From contig NZ_QUOV01000001.1 of the NCBI RefSeq assembly GCF_003390395.1, positions 1,054,001-1,118,000 on the forward strand: a stretch of 64,000 bases of DNA, given 5' to 3'. Source of the DNA: Thalassotalea euphylliae (GTDB lineage: Bacteria > Pseudomonadota > Gammaproteobacteria > Enterobacterales > Alteromonadaceae). Position numbers and translations under genes: made by a program. This document shows positions 27,605 through 35,437 of this stretch, in pieces (the first letter of the stretch is position 1; each line of letters starts with the position of its first letter). Below the pieces are notes generated by a model. That model worked only from the letters and a program-made list of their open reading frames with translations, was not told the DNA's origin and did not search any database.

Positions 27605-28779
27605 TGAGTGCAGGATTTAGCCAATTGAAGGCGCTTATCATCAAAGAGTTCAAAGAAGCGTTTCGTGACAAGCGCGCGATGATGGTGGCGTTTAGTATGT
27701 CGTTGTTAGCGCCAGTGATGATTATGGTGATGTCAAAAACCATGATCAAAGAAATGGTTGATAAACCACCTGTGTATGCAGAGTTTGTCGGTGCTGAATA
27801 TGCCCCTAAACTTGTTAAAGATTTAGCGGATGAAAATATTTTACCGTTAGCTGAAGCCGAAGAAAGTGATCTGCGAATTTGGCAAGAGCGCGGTATTACC
27901 ATCACCATTCCTGAAACTTATGGTCAGGACATGATTGAGGGTAAGATCATTAACGTCGTGCTTAATGCCGACTACAGTGACAAGCCAAGCTTAGCGCCGA
28001 TTCGTCGTATTAAAGATGTGGTACGCGATCACGCCCGAGCGATTGGCTACAAACGTTTGATTATGCGCGGTGTTGATGTTCGTATTCTACAGCCACTTAA
28101 TTTAGTGGAACAAGATCGCGCCCAGCCAAGCAGCAATGCCATGATGATTAGCATTATGTTGGGCTTGTACCTATTAATGGGCGCCTTTATGTCAGGCCTG
28201 TCGATTGCGATTGATTCAAGTGCGGGTGAGCGTGAGCGTAACGTTTTAGAAATGTTGCTATGTCAGCCGGTAAGTACCACCAAAATCGTACTGGCCAAGT
28301 TGTCTTGCTCTGCATCTATTTCGATTCTATCGATTATCTTAATGCTGGTCGTTACTTCAATCTCAATCGGCTTTGTGGACCTGTCAAAAATTGGCGCAAC
28401 CTTTAGCATTGACCTTTACATGTTTGTTGCCTTGCTTGGCCTGTTAATTCCAATTTGTATTTTGGCGGCAGCGTTACAGCTATTCTTCTCGTTTCAAGCG
28501 AAAAGTTTTAAAGAGGCGCAATCAACCGTCACTATGCTGATTATGCTGCCAGCCTTTGTACCTTTTATTTTGATGTTTATTGACGATAGACCAATGTGGC
28601 TTGATTGGCTGCCAGTTGCCGGTCAATCCATCATCATGGAAGACTTGTTTAAAGGTTTGGTAATTAACTGGTCGGCATTTGCCTTTACCAGTGTCACCAC
28701 AGTTGCATTATCTGCAGTGTTGGTAATGACATTGGCACAAAAGCTGAAATCAGAAAAAGTGGTCATGGCGCTTAGCTAA
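27604..28779 (+). CDS. ABC transporter permease (NatB-like)
   Basis: I start this gene at the ATG at 27604, which overlaps the preceding stop by one base; upstream codons in the same frame only mirror the ATPase gene. The 391-residue product has an N-terminal membrane helix, a large extracytoplasmic domain (about 45-190), and five or six C-terminal helices (from MMISIMLGLYLLMGAFMSGLSIAID onward), as in ABC-2 type exporters. The SSAGERERNVLEMLLCQPVSTTKIVLAK coupling segment is family-typical. It pairs with the ATPase. Confidence 0.92.
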   Translation: MSAGFSQLKALIIKEFKEAFRDKRAMMVAFSMSLLAPVMIMVMSKTMIKEMVDKPPVYAEFVGAEYAPKLVKDLADENILPLAEAEESDLRIWQERGITITIPETYGQDMIEGKIINVVLNADYSDKPSLAPIRRIKDVVRDHARAIGYKRLIMRGVDVRILQPLNLVEQDRAQPSSNAMMISIMLGLYLLMGAFMSGLSIAIDSSAGERERNVLEMLLCQPVSTTKIVLAKLSCSASISILSIILMLVVTSISIGFVDLSKIGATFSIDLYMFVALLGLLIPICILAAALQLFFSFQAKSFKEAQSTVTMLIMLPAFVPFILMFIDDRPMWLDWLPVAGQSIIMEDLFKGLVINWSAFAFTSVTTVALSAVLVMTLAQKLKSEKVVMALS

Positions 28780-28830
28780 ACCAGCCTTTATTTGGCTGAT
28801 ATAATCCAGCGTGGCTTAGAGATTTTTCAT

Positions 28831-29451
28831 ATGATACAGTTGGTTGCTAATAATGATTATTCAGTAATATCGAGTGCTGGCACACCTGAGAGTGCGTCAG
28901 TGTTACCTGATAGTCACATTTGCAGTACTAATCACTGTCCTAAGGAAAGTCTTTTGAGCCACCAGCAAACCTTCATGCAATGGATGGATTCGCATGAAAA
29001 AATGCTTAAACATATCATTATGGGCTTTGAGGCTAAGCCAGCAATTCAAGAAGAGCTCTTTCAGGAAATCGCGCTTAACATTTGGCAAGCCTTACCTAAA
29101 TTTAAAGGCCAAGCATCGGTAAAAACCTTTGTCGCTAAAATTGCTCACAATATTTTAGCCACTCATGTAGCCAAAGCCGTTCGAACAGTAAAAGCCGATA
29201 GTGAACTTGATGACCAACCACTGACTGATGCTAGTTCAACTCCTTATCAATCTCTTGATAAAGCGCAAAGGCAGCAACGTCTTAGACAAGCCATTCGGCA
29301 GCTTAACTTTGAACAACAGCAAATTGTGACACTGGCGCTTGAAGGCATGAGCTATCAAGAAATGGCGGATATTTTGTCGATTAGCGTCAACTTAGTAGGC
29401 GTTCGTTTACAGCGCGCCAAAACGGCCTTGATGAAGTTGTTGGAGGCATAA
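28831..29451 (+). CDS. ECF-type RNA polymerase sigma factor
   Basis: About 206 residues from the ATG at 28831 (AGAG ribosome site); a TTG at 28792 and starts near 28976 are alternatives. Region 2 is visible (LFQEIALNIWQALPKFKGQASVKTFVAKIAHNILATHV) and region 4 carries the HTH (LNFEQQQIVTLALEGMSYQEMADILSISVNLVGVRLQRAKTAL). The first 60 residues are not conserved sigma sequence, so the true start may be later. Its stop overlaps the start of the next gene (TAATG), the usual linkage with an anti-sigma factor. Confidence 0.85.
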   Translation: MIQLVANNDYSVISSAGTPESASVLPDSHICSTNHCPKESLLSHQQTFMQWMDSHEKMLKHIIMGFEAKPAIQEELFQEIALNIWQALPKFKGQASVKTFVAKIAHNILATHVAKAVRTVKADSELDDQPLTDASSTPYQSLDKAQRQQRLRQAIRQLNFEQQQIVTLALEGMSYQEMADILSISVNLVGVRLQRAKTALMKLLEA

Positions 29452-30071
29452 TGACAGATAAGCAGCTAACCGACGTTGAATTACACGAGATGCAAACTGG
29501 CGAGCCGAGTGTACTTGATGAACAGTGGTCAGAATTAGTTGACGATTGGCAATCACAGCCATACGAAAAAGTTGATATTACTCAACTGGTTAAACAATTG
29601 AAAAAGCGTACGCTAGCAGCAAAAACTGTACTCGGGCTTGATGTGTTGGCGACAATTTCATTGTTTGGAGCTCTTGTTTACTCGCTGAGCGAGCAAGTTA
29701 TCGACTGGGCAACCGTTATTTATTTGAGCTTTGGCGCATTTGGGTCACTGGTTTATACCGTCATCGAGTTCAATATTCGTATTAAAACTTGGCGCATGGA
29801 TGCCAGCGATCCCAAGCAGGCGTTTGAAAAAAATATCAGTGGTATTAAAGGGGCGATTCAATTTGCCAACCTTTGGCTAATTAGTTGCTTCGCCATATTG
29901 CCGATTGGTAACTGGTATATCTGGGAAATTTCCAAAACCAGTGAGAAACCGATTTGGCCAGCATATTTGTTTGCTAACTTGCTAATTGTCGTGATGTTAG
30001 TGGGTGCCTACCTTTACAAGCGCAAACGGGTTAAAGAGCTTAATGAGTTAAATGAAATAATAAATGGTTAA
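29451..30071 (+). CDS. Probable membrane anti-sigma factor
   Basis: A 206-residue protein with a cytoplasmic N-terminal 60 residues and four membrane segments (about 66-84, 88-108, 143-162, 172-192). The N-terminal part is acidic and helical (ELVDDWQSQPYEKVDITQLVKQLKKR). Its ATG overlaps the sigma stop codon by one base, the hallmark of sigma/anti-sigma pairs. I do not see a zinc-binding ZAS motif, so the anti-sigma role is inferred from coupling and topology alone. Confidence 0.65.
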   Translation: MTDKQLTDVELHEMQTGEPSVLDEQWSELVDDWQSQPYEKVDITQLVKQLKKRTLAAKTVLGLDVLATISLFGALVYSLSEQVIDWATVIYLSFGAFGSLVYTVIEFNIRIKTWRMDASDPKQAFEKNISGIKGAIQFANLWLISCFAILPIGNWYIWEISKTSEKPIWPAYLFANLLIVVMLVGAYLYKRKRVKELNELNEIING

Positions 30072-30395
30072 GTGTTTTTTATTTGATTTTAATTTTGTTT
30101 ATTGCGGTCAAGGTTGAGTTAAATTCCTCTGGTTGCGCTTTAACCTCTTTTTTATTCTGTTTTCGTTCTCTTTTTTATTAGGTATAGTTAGCTAATCTCG
30201 TAGCGTAAAGTTTCGCTTAGAGGCGCAATATATTTCGCTTAGAATTACTGCATATAACCAAGTTGTTCCCTGCAAATATATTGGAATAAACGAGCGCACA
30301 AATTTCGCTGGTTTATCGTGTACAAATTACCCTAGTTCGGGCAGAATATTCTGCCTCAAAATCATTATCAACGTTATCACTTTAGAGGATAAAAC
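30072..30395 (+). other. 324-bp region upstream of glyA
   Basis: AT-rich region holding the glyA promoter and a long leader. I looked for PurR- and MetR-type sites, which control glyA in enterobacteria, and found none convincing. A repeated TTTCGCTTAGA motif occurs near 30209-30221 and 30234-30244, and a GAGG ribosome binding site precedes glyA. No coding sequence is evident. Confidence 0.5.
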
Positions 30396-31652
30396 ATGCT
30401 GACTCGGGATATGAATATTGCTGATTTCGATGCGGAATTGTGGCAGTCAATGCAAGATGAAGTAGCACGCCAAGAAGCTCACATCGAATTAATTGCCTCA
30501 GAGAACTACACCAGCCCACGTGTACTTGAAGCGCAAGGTTCACAACTAACTAATAAGTATGCCGAAGGCTACCCAGGTAAGCGTTACTACGGTGGTTGTG
30601 AGCATGTTGATAAAGCAGAGCAATTAGCGATTGAGCGTGCTAAAGAATTATTTGGTGCAGATTACGCGAACGTGCAGCCACACGCTGGTTCACAAGCTAA
30701 CGCTGCGGTATTCCAAGCATTAGTGACACCAGGCGCTAAAGTGTTAGGTATGAGCTTGGCTCACGGTGGTCACTTAACTCACGGCTCACACGTTAATTTC
30801 TCTGGTAAATTATACGAAGCAATTCAATACGGTTTACATCCAGAAACTGGTGATATCGATTACGAAGAAGTTGAGCGTTTAGCGCTTGAGCACAAGCCTG
30901 AGATGATCATCGGTGGTTTCTCAGCATTCTCTGGTGTTGTTGATTGGGCTCGCATGCGTGAGATCGCTGATAAAGTAGATGCTTACTTTATGGTCGATAT
31001 GGCACATGTTGCCGGTCTTGTTGCTGCTGGCTTGTATCCAAACCCAGTACCACATGCCCATGTTGTTACAACAACTACTCACAAAACACTTGCGGGCCCG
31101 CGCGGTGGCTTGATTGTTTCTGGTTGTGGTGACGAAGACGTATACAAAAAACTAAACTCTGCGGTATTCCCAGGCGGCCAAGGCGGTCCATTAATGCACG
31201 TGATTGCTGCAAAAGCTGTAGCATTTAAAGAAGCATTACAGCCTGAGTTTAAAGCATACCAACAAGGTGTTTTAGATAACGCCAAAGCGATGGTATCTGT
31301 ACTTCAAGAACGCGGTTACAAAGTTGTGTCAAATGGTACAGAAAACCACTTATTGTTGTTAGATCTTATCGATAAAGATATCACTGGTAAGGATGCTGAC
31401 GCAGCCTTAGGTCGTGCACATATCACAGTAAATAAAAACTCTGTGCCAAACGATCCTCGCTCACCGTTTGTTACTTCTGGTTTACGTTTAGGTACACCAG
31501 CTATTACGCGCCGTGGTTTTGGTGTTGAAGAGACTAAGCAGTTAACGGGTTGGATTTGCGATATTTTAGATGATATTGAAAACGAAGACGTTAACACTAA
31601 AGTTCGTGAACAAGTTCAAGAAATTTGTTCACGCTTCCCTGTATATGCGTAA
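30396..31652 (+). CDS. glyA: Serine hydroxymethyltransferase
   Basis: A 418-residue PLP enzyme that interconverts serine and glycine with tetrahydrofolate, the main one-carbon source. The PLP lysine is K230 in [15 protein letters not shown]. Other family marks are [28 protein letters not shown] and [20 protein letters not shown]. Length matches E. coli GlyA (417). A TTCG-loop terminator follows at 31736. Confidence 0.98.
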   Translation: MLTRDMNIADFDAELWQSMQDEVARQEAHIELIASENYTSPRVLEAQGSQLTNKYAEGYPGKRYYGGCEHVDKAEQLAIERAKELFGADYANVQPHAGSQANAAVFQALVTPGAKVLGMSLAHGGHLTHGSHVNFSGKLYEAIQYGLHPETGDIDYEEVERLALEHKPEMIIGGFSAFSGVVDWARMREIADKVDAYFMVDMAHVAGLVAAGLYPNPVPHAHVVTTTTHKTLAGPRGGLIVSGCGDEDVYKKLNSAVFPGGQGGPLMHVIAAKAVAFKEALQPEFKAYQQGVLDNAKAMVSVLQERGYKVVSNGTENHLLLLDLIDKDITGKDADAALGRAHITVNKNSVPNDPRSPFVTSGLRLGTPAITRRGFGVEETKQLTGWICDILDDIENEDVNTKVREQVQEICSRFPVYA

Positions 31653-31735
31653 AGTATATACCTAAGCTCAATGAGTAAGGTATATGAGTAAGATATAGAC
31701 AAAACGCGATACTAATTGCGTTAAAAACTTATTTG

Positions 31736-31762
31736 AAAAGGTCACTTCGGTGGCCTTTTTTA
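31736..31762 (+). terminator. Intrinsic terminator after glyA
   Basis: AAAAGGTCAC-TTCG-GTGGCCTTTT: a 10-bp stem with one G-U pair, a stable UUCG tetraloop and a T run. Confidence 0.9.
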
Positions 31763-31819
31763 TTGCCAAAAATTTTTGTTGCCTTTTTGTTGCCTAAAGT
31801 ATGGTGCCAAATAAGAGGG

Positions 31820-31837
31820 TGTAATTATATGTGTACA
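31820..31837. promoter_or_regulatory. TyrR-like box, upstream (weaker)
   Basis: TGTAAT-N6-TGTACA matches the TyrR consensus TGTAAA-N6-TTTACA at 10 of 12 positions and keeps the key G-N14-C pair. It lies 5 bp upstream of a stronger box, so the centres are 23 bp apart, about two helical turns. Confidence 0.65.
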
Positions 31838-31842
31838 TTTGC

Positions 31843-31860
31843 TGAAAATAAAACTTTACA
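31843..31860. promoter_or_regulatory. TyrR-like box, strong, overlapping the -35
   Basis: TGAAAA-N6-TTTACA matches the TyrR consensus at 11 of 12 positions with the essential G and C in place. Its right half TTTACA is also the -35 hexamer of the aroF promoter, so binding would block RNA polymerase. Confidence 0.7.
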
Positions 31861-31883
31861 ACTGTAACGGTGCTGGCTATCAT
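31855..31883 (+). promoter_or_regulatory. Sigma-70 promoter of the aroF-tyrA operon
   Basis: -35 TTTACA (31855-31860), a 17-bp spacer and -10 TATCAT (31878-31883); each hexamer differs from consensus by one base. It predicts a transcript start near 31890 and a leader of about 280 nt before aroF. Confidence 0.7.
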
Positions 31884-32021
31884 GGCCTCAAATTAGCTTA
31901 GGCTAGCAGTAACTTAAACAGTGAAATTATTATTTCGTTGCGCAGTTCTTTGTAAGCCAAGACACTATTCAATTTGGTTTAAAGCCAAACAGACCAACTG
32001 AACATACTGAGCACTATTGAA

Positions 32022-32078
32022 ATGTTAAAAAGTTATCGATATTACCGCTCTACCTCTTTTTGTAAGGTAAGCGTTTAA
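32022..32078 (+). CDS. Tyr-rich leader peptide of aroF-tyrA
   Basis: A short frame ATG...TAA encodes the 18-residue peptide MLKSYRYYRSTSFCKVSV, with three Tyr codons within four positions (Y5, Y7, Y8), plus a Phe. It lies in the leader of a tyrosine-biosynthesis operon and is followed 6 bp later by a possible terminator hairpin. That is the design of ribosome-mediated attenuation. The ribosome binding site is weak (GAG), and translation is not proven. Confidence 0.55.
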   Translation: MLKSYRYYRSTSFCKVSV

Positions 32079-32120
32079 ACACCAAAGCCCGCAATTTAGG
32101 CTTTTTAACGCGTCGCTTAC
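32051..32120 (+). promoter_or_regulatory. Candidate attenuator structures before aroF
   Basis: Three pairings are visible. TACCT (32051-32055) with AGGTA (32065-32069) sits inside the leader peptide just after the Tyr codons. AAAGCC (32084-32089) with GGCTTT (32099-32104), followed by further T, is terminator-like. GTAAGCG (32067-32073) with CGCTTAC (32114-32120) would enclose the latter. The first and third compete for the same strand, so ribosome position could switch the fold. The T run after the terminator stem is short. Confidence 0.45.
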
Positions 32121-32173
32121 TGACACCTTTACTCTATAATTTATTTTAATTAACGACTTCACTGGAAACGATT

Positions 32174-33256
32174 ATGGGCACACAACCACATGTAAAGACC
32201 TTGAACGACATTCACGTTAATGCCGAAGAGGTATTGATCACACCTGAACAATTGCGCGACGAGCTGCCGCTAAGTGAAGAGGGGCGTGAATTTGTCAAAG
32301 CTTCGCGCCGTACCATTTCAAACATTATTCACAAGAAAGACCATCGCTTATTAGTGATCAGTGGTCCATGTTCAATTCACGACATTGAAGCGGCGAAAGA
32401 GTACGCCCGTAATTTAAAAGCAATGCATGACAAGTACCAAGACAGCTTGTTTGTTGTGATGCGTGTTTACTTTGAAAAGCCAAGAACAACTGTTGGCTGG
32501 AAAGGGTTAATTAACGACCCACATATGGATGGCTCATTTGATGTCGAAACTGGCCTACGCAAAGCTCGTGAGTTACTGCTCTACTTAACAGAGCTTGGCT
32601 TACCACTCGCAACAGAGGCGCTAGACCCAATTAGCCCACAATACCTAGCGGAGCTATTTAGCTGGTCAGCCATTGGTGCGCGTACTACCGAATCTCAAAC
32701 TCACCGTGAAATGGCCAGTGGTTTATCTATGCCGATCGGCTTTAAAAATGGTACCAATGGTAGCTTAGATGTTGCCATAAATGCGATGCATTCAGCGGCG
32801 TCTTCACATCGTTTTATGGGCATTAACAAGCAAGGACAAGTGGCGCTTATCAAAACTTCTGGTAACCCAGATGGTCATGTGATTTTACGTGGTGGTAAGC
32901 AACCTAACTACGATTCAGTCAATGTTGCTTTATGTGAACAAGACTTAGTGAACCAAAAACTTGAACCAGCAATCGTAGTTGATTGTAGCCACGGTAATTC
33001 AAACAAAGACTACAGCCGCCAACCATTGGTTGCAGACAATGTAGTTAACCAAATTTGTGAAGGCAACAAGTCAATTATTGGTATTATGTTAGAAAGCCAT
33101 ATCAATGCTGGCAATCAAAGCGCAAACTTACCAAAAGATGAGCTGAAATACGGTGTGTCGGTCACTGATGCTTGTATTGATTTTGCAACAACAGAGGCGT
33201 TGTTTGCGCAAGCCGATGCTAAATTAGCCGGCGTGTTAAAAGCAAGAATTGCCTAG
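32174..33256 (+). CDS. aroF: 3-deoxy-7-phosphoheptulonate (DAHP) synthase, class I
   Basis: A 360-residue AroFGH-type enzyme that condenses phosphoenolpyruvate and erythrose 4-phosphate, the first step of the shikimate pathway. Marks: VISGPCSIHD, MRVYFEKPRTTVGWKGLINDP, GARTTESQTHREMASGLSMPIGFKNGT and VVDCSHGNSNKDY (metal and substrate residues). The symbol aroF (tyrosine-sensitive isozyme) is inferred from linkage to tyrA and from the TyrR-like boxes upstream, as in E. coli aroF-tyrA. Confidence 0.93.
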   Translation: MGTQPHVKTLNDIHVNAEEVLITPEQLRDELPLSEEGREFVKASRRTISNIIHKKDHRLLVISGPCSIHDIEAAKEYARNLKAMHDKYQDSLFVVMRVYFEKPRTTVGWKGLINDPHMDGSFDVETGLRKARELLLYLTELGLPLATEALDPISPQYLAELFSWSAIGARTTESQTHREMASGLSMPIGFKNGTNGSLDVAINAMHSAASSHRFMGINKQGQVALIKTSGNPDGHVILRGGKQPNYDSVNVALCEQDLVNQKLEPAIVVDCSHGNSNKDYSRQPLVADNVVNQICEGNKSIIGIMLESHINAGNQSANLPKDELKYGVSVTDACIDFATTEALFAQADAKLAGVLKARIA

Positions 33257-33359
33257 TAGGCATACTTGCTGTTGGCAAATTCTCATATCGCCCATGCGAA
33301 GGCTAGCACGAAAACAAACGAAACAAATACGAAAAAAATAAGTTAACAACGATAAGCAT

Positions 33360-34487
33360 ATGAAAGATATCACTGAAGCGCTGGCGCAATGCCGTGCCGA
33401 AATTGATCAACTAGATAGTGAGCTAGTCCAGTTATTGGCAAAACGCCGACAGGTGACTAGTCGGGTAGGTGCGCTAAAAAGTGAAGTTGGCATGCCAATT
33501 TATGCCCCAGATCGCGAAGCGAGTTTAATTGAGCAGCGTCGCAAGCAGGCCAGTGAGCAAGGCGTAAATCCTGATCTTGTGCAAGATATCTTGCGTCGAA
33601 TTATGCAAGATTCCTATTCAAGCCAAGATGAAAGTGGCTATCGTTGTGTTAACCCTGATTGCGGTGAAGTGGTTGTTATTGGCGGTCAGGGCCAACTTGG
33701 ACGTATCTTTGTTGATTTGTTTACTCGCTCTGGTTACACAGTACACATTATTGAAAAAGATGATTGGGATCACAGTGAAGCGATTCTAGCCAAAGCTAGC
33801 TTAGTGATTGTTGCTGTGCCAATTCGCTTTACGGCGATGATTATTAAACAATTAAAGCACTTGCCTTCGTCATGCATTTTGGCTGATGTGACTAGTGTTA
33901 AAGAGTCTCCTTTGTATGAAATGTTAAACGTGCATCAGGGACCTGTTCTTGGTTTGCACCCAATGTTTGGTCCTGATGTTGGCAGTTTGATCAAGCAAAC
34001 CATTATTTCCTGTGAAGGTCGTGGCAGCGAACATTACCAATGGGTACTTGAACAATTTAAAGTGTGGGGCGCAACTATTTACCCTGTATCTGCAAATGAG
34101 CACGATCGTGCAATGGCAATGGTGCAAGTAATGCGTCACTTTTCCACAATTGCCTACGGTTACCATTTAATGACTGAAGGTGCTGATTTACAGCAACTTG
34201 TTGATATGAGCTCACCGATTTATCGCTTAGAGCTTATTATGGTGGGACGTTTGTTTGCGCAAAATCCAGAACTATACTCGGATATTATTTTCTCCAATAG
34301 CGACAACATTGCTATGATGAAGCGCTTTGCTTACCGTTTCTTAGAGTTGTTGGAAGACGTTGAAATGGGCGATAAAGAAGCTTTCGTCACAATGTTTGAC
34401 CAAGTTTCAGCTTGGTTTGGTGATTACGCGAATATATTCTTAGCTGAAAGCAAAGGCATGTTAGCTAAAGCCAATGAGATAAAATAA
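33360..34487 (+). CDS. tyrA: Bifunctional chorismate mutase/prephenate dehydrogenase TyrA
   Basis: A 375-residue fusion. Residues 1-90 form an AroQ-type chorismate mutase (IDQLDSELVQLLAKRRQVTSRVGALKSEVGMPIYAPDREASL). Residues about 100-375 form prephenate dehydrogenase with the NAD-binding VVVIGGQGQLGRIFVDLFTRSGYTV and the active-site His in GLHPMFGPDVGSL. It makes 4-hydroxyphenylpyruvate for tyrosine. It lies 103 bp after aroF with no terminator between, so the two are one operon. Length matches E. coli TyrA (373). Confidence 0.97.
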   Translation: MKDITEALAQCRAEIDQLDSELVQLLAKRRQVTSRVGALKSEVGMPIYAPDREASLIEQRRKQASEQGVNPDLVQDILRRIMQDSYSSQDESGYRCVNPDCGEVVVIGGQGQLGRIFVDLFTRSGYTVHIIEKDDWDHSEAILAKASLVIVAVPIRFTAMIIKQLKHLPSSCILADVTSVKESPLYEMLNVHQGPVLGLHPMFGPDVGSLIKQTIISCEGRGSEHYQWVLEQFKVWGATIYPVSANEHDRAMAMVQVMRHFSTIAYGYHLMTEGADLQQLVDMSSPIYRLELIMVGRLFAQNPELYSDIIFSNSDNIAMMKRFAYRFLELLEDVEMGDKEAFVTMFDQVSAWFGDYANIFLAESKGMLAKANEIK

Positions 34488-34509
34488 GGTTACAATGGCG
34501 GCATAAGCT

Positions 34510-34790
34510 AGGGCGTGTTGGACTTTCAGGGTTGTTTTTGCAGCAGTCTGTTTGGGGTTTGTACAAGGCGGCACTTGTGCAGTGTAGTCATTCTCCATAA
34601 GCAAGTGCCAACACAGTAGAAAACTCAAACAGACGCTGCCCCTTTTGATTTATTAGATTGGGTTCATCTAAACGCTTCCTGCTCATTGTTGCTCGCTTTT
34701 TACATAGAACGACTATGCGACAAAGCGAGCGCCGCGATCAGAAAGCGTTTAGAATGAACAAAATTCAACCTCGAAAGTTCAACACGCCCT
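34510..34790. repeat. Nested-palindrome repeat element (MITE-like, three-way junction)
   Basis: A 281-bp element whose ends are inverted: AGGGCGTGTTGGACTTTC at the left and, as reverse complement of the right end (34766-34790), AGGGCGTGTTGAACTTTC. Inside are two long hairpins. Arm A pairs 34540-34556 with 34624-34639 and contains GGCACTTG/CAAGTGCC. Arm B pairs 34662-34681 with 34739-34759 and contains GCTCGCTTT...AAAGCGAGC (34691-34730). Together they form a stem closing two side hairpins. No frame is coding and no transposase is present. It fills the tyrA to lipoprotein gap almost exactly. Confidence 0.8.
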
Positions 34791-34791
34791 T

Positions 34792-35334
34792 ATGACAATT
34801 AAAAAAATTATGCTGCCTTTCCATTCAAAATCATCACAATACTTAGTTGTAGGGCTAACCGTCAGTCTACTCGCTGCTTGTCAAACAACTGCTGATTCAT
34901 CTTCTTCCATTAAAGCACAACAAAACCATCAAAAAGCCTATATTACCGGCGATGTTACCGAACAAACGCTGTTTAAAGACTACCCATACTTTGCCAAGGG
35001 TTACCAAAGTTATCAGCTTAGCCAGCAGCAAGTGGCGCTGGTAAAAAGCCTACCGAGCAACATTAGCTTAGATGTTTACTTTGGTGCTTGGTGCCATGAT
35101 AGTCAGCGCGAAGTGCCACGCTTGCTAAAAGCGCTGAGTGTTAACCCAAACATAACAACCAAGTTAATCGCGCTGGATATTCGCAAACAAGAACCACAAG
35201 GGCGAGCGGCAGCTTCCGGCGTTAAATACACGCCAACTATTATTGTTAAACAAGATGGCGAGGAAGTCGGACGTATTATTGAGCGACCAAAAACAAACCT
35301 TGTTGCTGATATTCTGTCTTTTGTCCGTTTATAG
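34792..35334 (+). CDS. Lipoprotein with thioredoxin-like fold
   Basis: A 180-residue protein with a lipobox ending at C30 (SLLAAC). The rest is thioredoxin-like: LDVYFGAWCHDSQREVPRLLKAL at the active-site position and the cis-Pro loop YTPTIIV. The motif has a single Cys (C101, WCHDS), so it is not a classical dithiol oxidoreductase; this WCxDS form is common in a marine gammaproteobacterial family. It is probably attached to a membrane facing the periplasm. The ATG lies 2 bp after the repeat element and has no ribosome binding site; ATG 34810 is an alternative. Confidence 0.8.
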   Translation: MTIKKIMLPFHSKSSQYLVVGLTVSLLAACQTTADSSSSIKAQQNHQKAYITGDVTEQTLFKDYPYFAKGYQSYQLSQQQVALVKSLPSNISLDVYFGAWCHDSQREVPRLLKALSVNPNITTKLIALDIRKQEPQGRAAASGVKYTPTIIVKQDGEEVGRIIERPKTNLVADILSFVRL

Positions 35335-35382
35335 CGGTTGTGAAAGTTAGCTAAGCAATAGTTTATTTATCAAACATAAAAC

Positions 35383-35410
35383 AAAAGGCCAATCGTACGA
35401 TTGGCCTTTT
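35383..35410. terminator. Bidirectional intrinsic terminator
   Basis: AAAAGGCCAATCGT pairs perfectly with ACGATTGGCCTTTT (14 bp, perfect palindrome). It lies between convergent genes and has A/T runs on both sides, so it can end both transcripts. Confidence 0.9.
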
Positions 35411-35437
35411 AGTCTGTATAACTATTTATTTGTTTAG

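Noticed and set aside
27486..27908. 140-codon minus-strand frame across the ABC ATPase/permease junction
   Set aside because: The coupled plus-strand genes explain the region fully; no motif or start signal on the minus strand.
30072..30395. Glycine riboswitch or PurR site before glyA
   Set aside because: I looked for glycine-aptamer-like paired cores and PurR-type palindromes and saw neither.
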